10,773 bases of DNA from CAYGBW01 sp964348185 (GCA_964348185.1 CAYGBW010000084.1:1-10773); one strand, 5' to 3'. Shown: positions 1-7,186, counted from the first letter of the stretch. Numbers and translations: made by a program. The notes: generated by a model not told the origin, from the letters alone.

Positions 1-50
1 GTCCTTCGACTCTGCTCAGGACCGTGAGCCTGTCGAACGGCTCGTCGAAC
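1..50. repeat. REP-like palindromic intergenic repeat (copy 1)
   Basis: This is a short imperfect palindrome. TTCGAC at 5-10 pairs with GTCGAA at 32-37, and GCTCA at 14-18 pairs with TGAGC at 25-29, around a loop at 19-24. GTCGAAC occurs again at 44-50. The 13-mer CCTTCGACTCTGC (3-15) recurs in reverse orientation at 9090-9102 in another gap of this window. It therefore looks like a dispersed extragenic repeat rather than part of a gene. The window begins at the repeat, so its left part may be cut off. Confidence 0.6.
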
Positions 51-327
51 CATTTCGGGTTTCGAATTTCGTGCTTCGAGTTTTGAATTCTGACATCTCC
101 ATACGTACGATCAGCTTTAGTGTAACTTTTGTAAACCACGTTTTGGACGTAACACTAGGATTGCCTATTCACGCAACCTTCAGCGGGGCCTGGATTCAAC
201 CCAAGGACGACTCCTCTTCCACAAAGTGAAGCTCCCCGCACGAAGGCGAGCGGAGAAGAACCCTTCTCCTGTGCGATGACCCTGACGGCGAAAAACATCA
301 AGAAACTGGGAAGGATGGAGAGACACG
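51..327. other. Non-coding leader upstream of the deacetylase
   Basis: I see no credible gene here; the leftward open frames in this stretch have no family resemblance. The first part (51-95) is an AT-richer run with repeated TTCGA/TTCGAG words that resembles intergenic filler. The second part is hairpin-rich, with the folded segment at 183-239 listed separately and a perfect 7-bp stem with a 4-base loop at 252-269 (GGAGAAG...CTTCTCC). No convincing sigma-70 promoter was found; the best candidate (143-171) matches only half of the consensus. A good ribosome binding site, GGAG at 317-320, lies 7 bases before the ATG at 328. Confidence 0.6.
183..239 (+). promoter_or_regulatory. Possible structured RNA in the 5' leader (three-way junction)
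   Basis: The 57 bases can fold into a three-way junction. The closing helix is GCGGGG (183-188) with CCCCGC (234-239). Hairpin one is CCTGG (189-193) with CCAAGG (201-206), containing one bulged A. Hairpin two is CTTC (216-219) with GAAG (228-231), extended by two more pairs past a bulge. It ends about 90 bases before the deacetylase start. I do not recognise a known riboswitch class. The reverse strand carries a T-arm-like hairpin, but the element is too short for a tRNA. The fold was made by eye and could be chance. Confidence 0.22.
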
Positions 328-1047
328 ATGGCGCGGTTAAAACCCCTTCCTGAAGATTGGGAAAGGGCCCTGGCGATTGTTGCCCACCCCGACGACTTGG
401 AGTACGGGGCGGCAAGTGCGATAGCCCGCTGGACATCACAGGGCAAGGTAATCAGCTATCTCCTCGTAACAAGGGGGGAAGCGGGGATCGACTCGATGCC
501 CCCCGAGGAGGTGGGCCCCCTCCGGGAGATCGAAGAGAGAAACAGTGCCCGCCTCGTGGGCGTGGCCAACGTAGAGTTCCTCAACCACCGAGACGGGGTC
601 ATCGAATACGGGCTGACCCTCCGGCGGGATATCACCCGGGTGATCCGTCGACATTGCCCCGAGATGCTCGTCACGGTGAATCATTATCTCACCTGGGGGG
701 GAACCGTTCTCAACATGGCAGACCACCGTTGGGTTGGGCTGGCTGTTCTGGATGCAGCACGGGATGCGGGCAACCGGTGGATTTTCCCCGAATTGTCCGA
801 AGAGGGGCTGAAACCCTGGAGCCAGGTCAGGATGGTCTGTTTGAGCGGGTCACCCCGACCGACCCACGCGGTCGACGTGACACCCTTTCTCGATAAAGGC
901 ATCGCCTCCCTCAAGGAGCACCGCGTTTACCTCGAAAATCTGCCTGGCGATTTTGACCCTGAGGCCTTCCTTCTTCAGGGGGCCAGGGAAACTGGGAAGC
1001 GCTTTGGATGTCAGTTCGCCGTGAGCTTTGAGGTGATCAAGATTTAG
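328..1047 (+). CDS. PIG-L/LmbE-family zinc-dependent deacetylase
   Basis: This 239-residue protein belongs to the PIG-L (LmbE-like) family of zinc N-deacetylases. Members remove acetyl groups from N-acetylglucosaminyl compounds such as mycothiol and GPI precursors, and from other small amides. The family signature AHPDD is at residues 19-23. By family knowledge H20 and D23 are zinc ligands and D22 is the likely catalytic base. The third ligand is probably H133, in ADHRWVGLAVLDAA. The conserved TRGEAG segment (48-53) and the R..E...A..LGV..V.FL...DG pattern (about 85-108) also fit. There is no signal peptide, so it is probably cytoplasmic. The ATG at 328 has GGAG 7 bases upstream, and the AHPDD motif sits at the usual distance from the N-terminus. 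It converges with the efflux genes and appears monocistronic here. Its substrate cannot be told; bacillithiol-type deacetylases and antibiotic tailoring enzymes belong to the same family. Confidence 0.93.
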   Translation: MARLKPLPEDWERALAIVAHPDDLEYGAASAIARWTSQGKVISYLLVTRGEAGIDSMPPEEVGPLREIEERNSARLVGVANVEFLNHRDGVIEYGLTLRRDITRVIRRHCPEMLVTVNHYLTWGGTVLNMADHRWVGLAVLDAARDAGNRWIFPELSEEGLKPWSQVRMVCLSGSPRPTHAVDVTPFLDKGIASLKEHRVYLENLPGDFDPEAFLLQGARETGKRFGCQFAVSFEVIKI

Positions 1048-1106
1048 GGGGCACGGGCCTGATAGAAAGGAACGGAGCGGTTAGAGTATCCCTTCACCAG
1101 GATGGC

Positions 1107-1129
1107 AGAGAGGAGGTTCTCCCCTCTCT
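1107..1129. terminator. Hairpin between convergent genes, possible terminator
   Basis: AGAGAGG (1107-1113) pairs perfectly with CCTCTCT (1123-1129). After one bulged A, two more G-C pairs close a TTCT loop. The hairpin lies between the convergent deacetylase and pump genes and overlaps the pump stop codon. Neither side has a proper T-tract, so it is not a canonical intrinsic terminator, though its position suits a bidirectional transcript end. Confidence 0.35.
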
Positions 1130-4100
1130 ATTCCCCTGTGGCGGCCGGACCTGTTACGACAGTGCTTGTATCCCTGGCAGACGGATCCGGGAGGATGACC
1201 CAGGCCGGTGGACTTTCCTTCACCTCCTGGCGGGCCAAGATCGAGTAGACCACCGGGACGAAGACCAGGGTGATCAGGGTCGAACTCAAGAGCCCGCCGA
1301 TGACCGCCCTTGCCATCGGGGCCTGAGCCTCGCCGCCCTCACCAAGCCCAAGGGCCAGTGGGACCAGCCCCAAAATGGTCGTCATAGCCGTCATCAGGAT
1401 GGGCCGAAGCCGGCGGCGCCCGGCCTCTTCAATGGCTTCTCTCAGAGGCATCCCGTCTCTTCGCCGCAGCAGGTTCGTGTGGTCCACCAGCAGGATGGCA
1501 TTATTCACAACAATCCCACCGAGCATGATACACCCGATATATGACTGAACGTTGAGGGTTGTATGGGTGAGAAAGAGCATCATAATGACGCCAATGGCAG
1601 CCAGGGGAACGGCGAACATCACCACGAAGGGATCGCGAAGGGATTCGTACAGACATGCCATGACCATGTAGACCAGCACCAAAGCCAATACCAAGCTCAG
1701 CAGCAGTTCCCTGAACGCCTTCTGCTGTTCCTCATAGTCGCCACCCAGAACGATGCTGAGATTCTGCGGCACGGGAATCGAACGGAGGGCCCCCCGGATA
1801 TCGGCCATGACGGCCCCCATATCCCGTCCACTGATGTTGGCCCAGACCGTGACGACGCGCTCCTGGTCCTTCCGTTCGATACGGATGGGACCGCCACGCG
1901 GTCGAACCTGGACCACATTGCGCAAAACAACCGGCTCTCCATTTGCATTGGTCAGGGTCAAATCGAGGATTTCTCTGAGATCCAGCCGCTCCGCATCCTT
2001 GAGTTTGACAAGCAGCCTGTACTCGTCCCCGGCCTCTCGATAGTTGCTGGCATGCGTCCCTGACAGGATGGTTTGAAGCGCGTTCGCAATCTGTGAAACT
2101 GTGAGTTTCATGTCCGCTGCCTTCGGCCGATCAATCATGATCAGCTCTTCAGGATGTCCGGATTCACGGCTTAAGCTGGCATCGGTGACTCCATCGGTTC
2201 GCTCGATCACCCTTTTGACTTGTTCGGCCAACGCATTGGACGCCTCCAGATCGTACCCCCGTATTTCCACCTCGACCCTATCCGAGCCCCTCGTGCCCAG
2301 ACGCAAGAGAAAGAGGCCCTGTCCCGCCCGGGTTCGAATAGTCATCCCTGGAATCCTCATGAGCTTCTGGCGAAGAAGGGCCGCAATCTCTTCACTGGAC
2401 CGCGAGCGCTCGGTCTGGGGTTTAAGAGAGATCCACATCTGCCCTGTATGAGATCCCGAGGCTCGCCAGCTCTGCCCTCCCACATAGGCCACGGCGTTCT
2501 TGACCTCGGGAACCGCACCCTCTACGATCGATTCGATGGTCCTGAACTTCTCATCCATCATCTCCAGGCGCGTGCCAATCTCCATCTCAGCGTTTACCCG
2601 CACCTCTCCCTCGTCCGCCTGGGGCATGAGCTCAACGCCGACAAGGGGAATAAGGGCCAGACTTCCAAGCAGAGCCAGGGCGGCGGCAGCCACGACAAAA
2701 GGACGGTGCTCCAAGGCCAGGTGAAGGACCTGTCTGTACCCTCCCTCCAACTTCCTGAAAAGTCGACCGCTGTAACGAAATATTTTGGGCGACCGAGTCC
2801 CTTCTGGATTGACGTCATTGACGTCAGGGGGGGGCGGCTGAAGGACCTTGGCCGCAAACATGGGAACCAGGGTTAGCGCCACTCCAAGGGAACACAAGAG
2901 TGAAAAACCGACGACCACGGAGAGCTGTTTGAACATCACGCCGGACATCCCCCGAACGAAGACCAATGGGAGAAAGACCGCCAGGGTGGTCAGTGTGCTT
3001 GCGATAATGGCTGAGGTGACTTCCCCGCTCCCCTGGACCGCCGCCTGTTCCGATGCGCCCCCCGCCTCGCGCAGGCGGAAGATGTTTTCGAGGACAACGA
3101 TGGCGTTGTCTACCAGCATCCCCACGCCCAATGCCAGGCCGCCAATGGTCATGATGTTCAGGGTGAAGCCGCTGAAATACATCAGGGCGAACGTGGCGAT
3201 GACAGAGACCGGGATGGCCGTGGCGACGATGGCCGTACTGCGCACACTCCGCAAGAAGAGAAGGAGGATCAGAATGGCCAGGATACCGCCGTAAAAACCG
3301 GAATAGCTAACGTTGGTGATGGAGCGTTGAATATAGTCGGAGGTATCGATAATCGGCGTCAGGTTGATCTGGGGAATGTCCTGATTGATCCGCTCGATCT
3401 CCCGGAGAGCGCCTTTCGCAACCTCGACCGTGTTCGTACCCGACTGTTTGTTGACCGACAGCCGTATCCCCGGCCTTCCGTTAATCCGAACGATCCGTGT
3501 GACCTTCTGCCAGGAGTCTTCTACACTGGCGATTTCCTTGAGTTGTATGGGAACCCCGTCGCGCACAGCGACGACCGTATCTTCCACCTCCTTCAGACTG
3601 GTGTATTCCCCCGGGGTGCGAATCATCACTTCATAATTCCCCCGTTTGATTGTCCCGGCCGGCACGTTGACATTCTCCTCACGAATGCGACTGAGGATTT
3701 GGTCGAGGGGAAGGCCGAGAGCTTTGATCTTGTCCCCGTAGAGATTGACGTGGATCTCTCGATCGAGCCCTCCCCATACGTCAACAGCGGCAACGCCGCG
3801 GACTCGCTCGAGGCGATACTTGACCTGTTCGTCTACAATCCGGCGCATCTGGATGGGGTCCAGATTGCTTGCCGCGCCGAGAATGAGGATGGGAAAACTG
3901 GCCAAGTCGAACTTGCGCAGGCGCGGTCGTTCCGCATCGTCCGGTAGACGGGGAATAACGCGATCCAAACGGTCTCGGATGTCGTTCGCCGCCGCGTCCA
4001 GGTCTGTGCCCCATGTGAAAGTCACACGGACATTGCTGACGCCCTCCGCGGAGATCGAGGTAACCGCTTCTACGCCGGGAACCGCACTCATTGCCTCTTC

Positions 4101-4301
4101 AATGGGACGGGTCACCAACTCTTCGATCTCTTCAGGGCTTGCGTCCTCATAACCTACGGAAATACTGAGGGTTGGATAGGTGATATCGGGCATCAAGTCG
4201 ATGGGGAGGCGGATCAGGGAGACCCCACCCAGAATAATCACGATCAACGTGACCATGATTGCGAAGATGGGTCGGTGGACAGCAAATTGGGAGAGCTTCA
4301 T
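1128..4301 (-). CDS. RND-family efflux pump inner-membrane transporter (AcrB/SwrC-like)
   Basis: This 1,057-residue protein has the length and plan of a hydrophobe/amphiphile efflux RND pump (AcrB has 1,049). It would work as a trimer in the inner membrane and export substrates using the proton gradient, together with the adaptor encoded upstream. Visible features are the N-terminal helix after MKLSQFAVHRPIFAIM, the typical LPIDLMPDITYPTLSISVGY stretch and two large periplasmic domains. The TM4 motif is GMLVDNAIVVLEN (about residues 394-406), the TM10 motif is GGIVVNNAILLVDH (about 929-942), and TM11 begins with RRLRPILMTAMTTILG. Against AcrB, D407 is kept (D398), but D408 is replaced by N399 and K940 by N933. 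As I recall, this pattern resembles the SwrC-like branch more than AcrB. It lacks the heavy-metal (CzcA) version of the TM4 motif. The ATG overlaps the adaptor stop by 4 bases, implying translational coupling. The substrate is unknown. Confidence 0.95.
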   Translation of the reverse strand: MKLSQFAVHRPIFAIMVTLIVIILGGVSLIRLPIDLMPDITYPTLSISVGYEDASPEEIEELVTRPIEEAMSAVPGVEAVTSISAEGVSNVRVTFTWGTDLDAAANDIRDRLDRVIPRLPDDAERPRLRKFDLASFPILILGAASNLDPIQMRRIVDEQVKYRLERVRGVAAVDVWGGLDREIHVNLYGDKIKALGLPLDQILSRIREENVNVPAGTIKRGNYEVMIRTPGEYTSLKEVEDTVVAVRDGVPIQLKEIASVEDSWQKVTRIVRINGRPGIRLSVNKQSGTNTVEVAKGALREIERINQDIPQINLTPIIDTSDYIQRSITNVSYSGFYGGILAILILLLFLRSVRSTAIVATAIPVSVIATFALMYFSGFTLNIMTIGGLALGVGMLVDNAIVVLENIFRLREAGGASEQAAVQGSGEVTSAIIASTLTTLAVFLPLVFVRGMSGVMFKQLSVVVGFSLLCSLGVALTLVPMFAAKVLQPPPPDVNDVNPEGTRSPKIFRYSGRLFRKLEGGYRQVLHLALEHRPFVVAAAALALLGSLALIPLVGVELMPQADEGEVRVNAEMEIGTRLEMMDEKFRTIESIVEGAVPEVKNAVAYVGGQSWRASGSHTGQMWISLKPQTERSRSSEEIAALLRQKLMRIPGMTIRTRAGQGLFLLRLGTRGSDRVEVEIRGYDLEASNALAEQVKRVIERTDGVTDASLSRESGHPEELIMIDRPKAADMKLTVSQIANALQTILSGTHASNYREAGDEYRLLVKLKDAERLDLREILDLTLTNANGEPVVLRNVVQVRPRGGPIRIERKDQERVVTVWANISGRDMGAVMADIRGALRSIPVPQNLSIVLGGDYEEQQKAFRELLLSLVLALVLVYMVMACLYESLRDPFVVMFAVPLAAIGVIMMLFLTHTTLNVQSYIGCIMLGGIVVNNAILLVDHTNLLRRRDGMPLREAIEEAGRRRLRPILMTAMTTILGLVPLALGLGEGGEAQAPMARAVIGGLLSSTLITLVFVPVVYSILARQEVKESPPAWVILPDPSARDTSTVVTGPAATGE

Positions 4302-5536
4302 TGTCTCCCCCCTGGCCTGCTTTCCTCGCCCCGCCGTTGGGGTCCTCGATGGGCTTTTCCCGTAGTGGTACTCCCAGATCTCTTTTCCGGCAGGATGATC
4401 GCCCCTCCATCTTCCAGAAGATGATGACCCAGGACCACGACCTGGCCCGACAGGGCGGGCCTAATCACCTCTGCCAGCTCACCGTTGACGATCCCCAGGG
4501 TTATCGGGACGAATCGGGCTTTCATGTTTTCCGTGTCGGCCAGGAAAACCCCCTGACTACTGTTGCGTTTTACCAGAGCACTCGGCGGGACGACCGTCGC
4601 CTCGCTGCGCTTTTCGAACTCGATTTCAACACGGACGAACATCCCGGGCTTCAGATCCCCGTCCGGGTTTGGGATCTCGATCTCAACCCTGGCCTCACGA
4701 GAGGTTTCCTTCAGCAGAGGCGCTACGCGAACGACCCTGCCCGTGAAACTCTTTCCGGGAAAGGCGTCGGTCGTCACAATCGTTTCCTGCCCTGGCCGTA
4801 CCTTGGAGTAGTCTCGCTCGATGACATGAATCACCGCTGTCAGGGAATGGATGTCGAGTATGGAGACGATCGGGTCATTGGCCTTGAGCATGGCTCCCTC
4901 ATCCACAAACCGTTCCCCTACGATCCTCTGTTCATCCCCGTCCTCCCACGATGCCTGGATTTTTGAGTAGGAGAGTCGCACCTCGACAGCCCTCAGAGCA
5001 GCTTCCTTCTGGGCCACCTCAGCCAGAGCGACCTTGTGCTTGGCCTCTTGTGCCGTGTATTTGCCTCTGGCAGCATCAAGTTCAGACTCGGATGTGATCT
5101 TTTTCTTGCGAAGGGACTGAGCCCGCTTAAACTCGCGCCGGGCGACATCCAAGCTGCTGCGACTTTCGATGACGTTCGCCTTGGCAACCTCCAACCCCGC
5201 GCGAGCCTGTTCGACCTGCTGGGCGTACTCTTCATCATCGAGCGTCGCGACCAACTGATCTCGCTCTACGGTGTCTCCGATGTCGACGAAAAGCTTCTCA
5301 AGCCGTCCAGCGACCTTCGGAGCAACGACAAAATAGGAACGGGGTGTCAGGGAGCCCGTGAAAAGCCCGACATTGCGGATCACGGCCTTTCGGACGGGAA
5401 CCACCTCGACAGCCACGGCAAAAGCGCGGTTTCGACGGACGGACTCCCCTAGCGATGAGGAAGCCCTTTCGTAAATCTGCCACGTAAACACGCCGGCACT
5501 TGCCAGAACAAGGAGTATTCCAAGGGCTCTCTTCAT
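4298..5536 (-). CDS. RND efflux periplasmic adaptor (membrane fusion protein)
   Basis: This 412-residue adaptor would link the RND pump to an outer-membrane channel across the periplasm. It has an N-terminal hydrophobic segment (about residues 4-21, MKRALGILLVLASAG...) that acts as signal anchor. A lipoyl-like half motif, APKVAGRLEKLFVDIGDTV (about 72-90), follows. Next comes a long alanine/glutamate-rich coiled coil (about 104-190), then the second lipoyl half with GERFVDEGAMLKANDPIVSI, and beta-barrel and membrane-proximal domains including DLKPGMFVRVEIEF. I chose the ATG at 5536. It has GGGGAG 7 bases upstream, and the hydrophobic helix starts directly after it. A GTG 18 bases further up would sit within or before that binding site. 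The C-terminal tail (about the last 30 residues) is rich in R, G and T and looks disordered. The last 4 bases overlap the pump start, so the two are co-translated. Confidence 0.94.
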   Translation of the reverse strand: MKRALGILLVLASAGVFTWQIYERASSSLGESVRRNRAFAVAVEVVPVRKAVIRNVGLFTGSLTPRSYFVVAPKVAGRLEKLFVDIGDTVERDQLVATLDDEEYAQQVEQARAGLEVAKANVIESRSSLDVARREFKRAQSLRKKKITSESELDAARGKYTAQEAKHKVALAEVAQKEAALRAVEVRLSYSKIQASWEDGDEQRIVGERFVDEGAMLKANDPIVSILDIHSLTAVIHVIERDYSKVRPGQETIVTTDAFPGKSFTGRVVRVAPLLKETSREARVEIEIPNPDGDLKPGMFVRVEIEFEKRSEATVVPPSALVKRNSSQGVFLADTENMKARFVPITLGIVNGELAEVIRPALSGQVVVLGHHLLEDGGAIILPEKRSGSTTTGKAHRGPQRRGEESRPGGRQ

Positions 5537-5550
5537 TCCCTGTCTCCCCA

Positions 5551-5564
5551 CCACTGGTCAGCAG
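5551..5564. promoter_or_regulatory. Possible second TetR operator, half-conserved
   Basis: ACTGGTCAG (5553-5561) is identical over nine bases to 7147-7155 of the perfect palindrome in front of the TetR gene. The other arm is not conserved, so the palindrome is imperfect. It lies in the 57-base gap between the permease stop and the adaptor ATG, where a repressor could block transcription of the adaptor and pump. No promoter was recognised beside it. Confidence 0.3.
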
Positions 5565-5593
5565 GAGCTCCCTTTCAATCAGACCGAGCGCTG

Positions 5594-6115
5594 TCAATGG
5601 CTGCCAGCGAAAAACGTCTTGGCTACGAGTCCGGCAATAGGTGGAAGAAAGAACGTGCTACTGATGCGAATCAGCGTAAACTTCCATCCCAATATCCCGA
5701 CTTCCATAGGCAATCGGCCAGCTGCCCATAAGGACCACGCTGTCAGGAAGGCGACCATCGTCCCCACACTGGCACCGGAACGGAGAAGTCCGGCAACCAA
5801 GGGTAGACTGACAAAAGGCCCCCCAGGGGCCAAACCGCCGGCCACTGTGCCCAGGAGAATCCCTCGTATTCCCGATTCTCGACCGATCCACTTTGAAAGA
5901 AGCTCTCGAGGGAGAAGAACCTGGATCATGCCAGCAAGGATAAAGGCAAAAAACAACAGGGGCAGAATTTCAACCGTCAAATTCAGGGCCGACTTCAGAC
6001 CGACCACGTGTTCCCCTTCTCCTCTGGCGTATCCCAAGTAGAAAAAGATACCCGCCAAGGTTCCCATGACGATCGTTGGAATCAACATTCTCCTTTTCCC
6101 TTTCTTCTCGCCCAT
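5594..6115 (-). CDS. Half-size permease, ArsP/COG0701 (DUF318) family
   Basis: This 173-residue integral membrane protein resembles the C-terminal half of ArsP-type permeases (COG0701). Hydrophobic segments lie at about residues 10-27, 45-68, 83-111, 114-132 and 146-166. The family-like core is GTVAGGLAPGGPFVSLPLVA (89-108), followed by GASVGTMVAFLTAWSL and RLPMEVGILGWKFTLIR (134-150). Full ArsP permeases have about 300 or more residues, so this is a single-repeat form that would probably have to dimerise. The reading frame is intact, with no sign of truncation. The ATG at 6115 has only a weak upstream binding site. A second ATG at 6088 has AAGGAG almost touching it, so the start is uncertain; the basic stretch KKGKRR before the first helix fits the longer form. 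It lies 57 bases upstream of the adaptor in the same direction and is probably in its operon. The substrate is unknown; arsenicals are known for some ArsP proteins, but nothing here shows that. Confidence 0.82.
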   Translation of the reverse strand: MGEKKGKRRMLIPTIVMGTLAGIFFYLGYARGEGEHVVGLKSALNLTVEILPLLFFAFILAGMIQVLLPRELLSKWIGRESGIRGILLGTVAGGLAPGGPFVSLPLVAGLLRSGASVGTMVAFLTAWSLWAAGRLPMEVGILGWKFTLIRISSTFFLPPIAGLVAKTFFAGSH

Positions 6116-6505
6116 GCGCCACCCAGATCCACCGGGGACAGGAGATCCCGATTCCGCGAGACAGTCCCTCTCATGGGAACAAGGACCCCGTTTATTTTCC
6201 CATTCGCCGGGTTTAAAACCTTCGTCTTTAGACGAGCAGCCTTAGCCTGTCTTCCATTTTGAATGTCGAATACCCGCCTGCCATAGCGAGTACTTGGGGG
6301 CAGAATAATAACTGCTATGTCAAAACCAACGTTGCGGCGTTATCCCCAGCTTCCCCAAAGGCGCGGCGGGCAGGTCGAACAAGGAATTTCGAATGATGAG
6401 TTTTTCCCTTCGAGATTCGTTATTGTCTGTTCGATACTCTGCGGTTCAATTCGCCTCCGGTGGATCAGTTCCAACAGAAATCTACCGGCTCTGGCAGGTC
6501 GGGGT
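6116..6505. other. Intergenic gap between TetR and permease
   Basis: I see no gene in these 390 bases. A perfect inverted repeat TCGTCT-TT-AGACGA lies at 6222-6235. Read leftward it is followed by AGGTTTT, so it could be a weak terminator for the TetR transcript. A GGTTT-A-AAACC palindrome lies beside it at 6211-6221. Leftward, a consensus-like TTGACA occurs at 6318-6323, but no matching -10 box follows at 16-18 bases. Whether the pump genes have their own promoter here or depend on read-through from the TetR promoter is unresolved. A short TTTCGAA-rich stretch (about 6386-6419) resembles the filler at 51-95. Confidence 0.55.
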
Positions 6506-7123
6506 TTAATAAATGGCTTTCCTAACCCCTTCCCCTGGCCTTTCAGAGCAGCAGACACCCCGGCAGAATAGGTCGACAATGAGTTCATACCGCCGCGCGC
6601 CTTCCGGAGCGTCGGCAAAGTCGTGTGCCCGGGTTCTCAGCATACCGAGCAGAAAACCGGCCAGCACCTCCGCCGAGATATCGGATCGAATTTCTCCTTC
6701 AGCCATTCCTCTGGCAATGATCTCTCCAACGGCGGCGACGAGCTTCTTGCGATGCGCCATCCATCGCTCCCGAATGCTCCCCTCGCACCAGTGCATGCGG
6801 CCTTCCTCGACCTGAATCATTCGCAAGAGCTGGCGCCTTCGATCGAAGAAGGTGCTGATCTCCACACATGCGCTGAGCAATTCCTCACCAAAAGGCGTAT
6901 CCTCAGGCTTTTTCCCGCGTAAGAGTGCGCACAGATCGTCGAACCCTGATATAGCCGTCTGAAAAAACAGGTCGTCTTTGTCTTCAAAGTAGCGGTAGAT
7001 CGTCCCCTTGCCCACTCCGGCTGCCTGGGCAACATCGTCCAAGGTGACTTCGTGAAACCTTCTGCTTGTGAAGAGTTTTTCGACAGCCCCCATGATCTGT
7101 TCCCGCTTGTTTCCTGCTGGCAT
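6506..7123 (-). CDS. TetR/AcrR-family transcriptional repressor
   Basis: This 205-residue protein is a TetR-family regulator, a dimeric DNA-binding repressor released by a small ligand. The N-terminal helix-turn-helix is clear: residues 9-18 IMGAVEKLF-like helix, then VTLDDVAQAAGVGKGTIYRY (26-45) and FEDKDDLF, all at the family's usual places. The C-terminal ligand and dimer domain is divergent, as is normal. I chose the ATG at 7123. It has AGGAG (7132-7136) 8 bases upstream and lies 3' of the promoter and operator. A longer frame opening at 7186 would start inside the -35 box, upstream of the predicted transcript start. It reads toward the permease, adaptor and pump genes and is the likely local regulator of that set. 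The inducer is unknown. Confidence 0.93.
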   Translation of the reverse strand: MPAGNKREQIMGAVEKLFTSRRFHEVTLDDVAQAAGVGKGTIYRYFEDKDDLFFQTAISGFDDLCALLRGKKPEDTPFGEELLSACVEISTFFDRRRQLLRMIQVEEGRMHWCEGSIRERWMAHRKKLVAAVGEIIARGMAEGEIRSDISAEVLAGFLLGMLRTRAHDFADAPEGARRYELIVDLFCRGVCCSERPGEGVRKAIY

Positions 7124-7142
7124 GACCCAAGCTCCTACTAGA

Positions 7143-7156
7143 ACTGACTGGTCAGT
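7143..7156. promoter_or_regulatory. TetR-type operator palindrome
   Basis: ACTGAC-TG-GTCAGT is a perfect inverted repeat with 6-base arms and a 2-base centre. It starts exactly where the -10 box ends (leftward reading) and covers the predicted transcription start near 7150. TetR-family repressors commonly bind palindromes of this size overlapping their own promoters, so autorepression by the adjacent gene product is the natural reading. Confidence 0.8.
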
Positions 7157-7186
7157 ATTATATAAACGCGAGCAATGGGGTGTCAA
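7157..7186 (-). promoter_or_regulatory. Sigma-70 promoter of the TetR gene
   Basis: On the minus strand a perfect -35 TTGACA (7186-7181) is separated by 18 bases from a perfect -10 TATAAT (7162-7157). The start is expected near 7150, giving a leader of about 27 bases that contains the AGGAG binding site. Both boxes match consensus fully, so this should be a strong promoter when not repressed, which fits a promoter held down by an operator lying over its start. Confidence 0.82.

Noticed and set aside
143..171. Possible promoter TTGGAC - 17 bases - TATTCA upstream of the deacetylase
   Set aside because: Each box matches only three of six consensus bases; such matches are common by chance.
183..239. 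tRNA or tRNA-like gene on the minus strand
   Set aside because: A T-arm-like hairpin and an acceptor-like helix are present, but the element is only 57 bases long, has no recognisable anticodon arm and lacks the invariant TTC of the T loop.
2220..2876. Long rightward open frame opposite the pump gene
   Set aside because: It is antisense to a clearly conserved RND coding region, and its translation shows no family features; GC-rich codon use of the real gene explains its openness.
4259..4966. Rightward open frame of 235 codons opposite the pump start and adaptor gene
   Set aside because: It is a shadow of the adaptor reading frame with no recognisable motif.
6318..6323. TTGACA on the minus strand as a separate pump-operon promoter
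   Set aside because: No -10-like hexamer follows at 16-18 bases; that position is a C-rich run.
7124..7186. Upstream extension of the TetR protein by 21 residues
   Set aside because: It would cover the operator and begin in the -35 box, while the ATG at 7123 has a well-placed AGGAG and the expected N-terminus.
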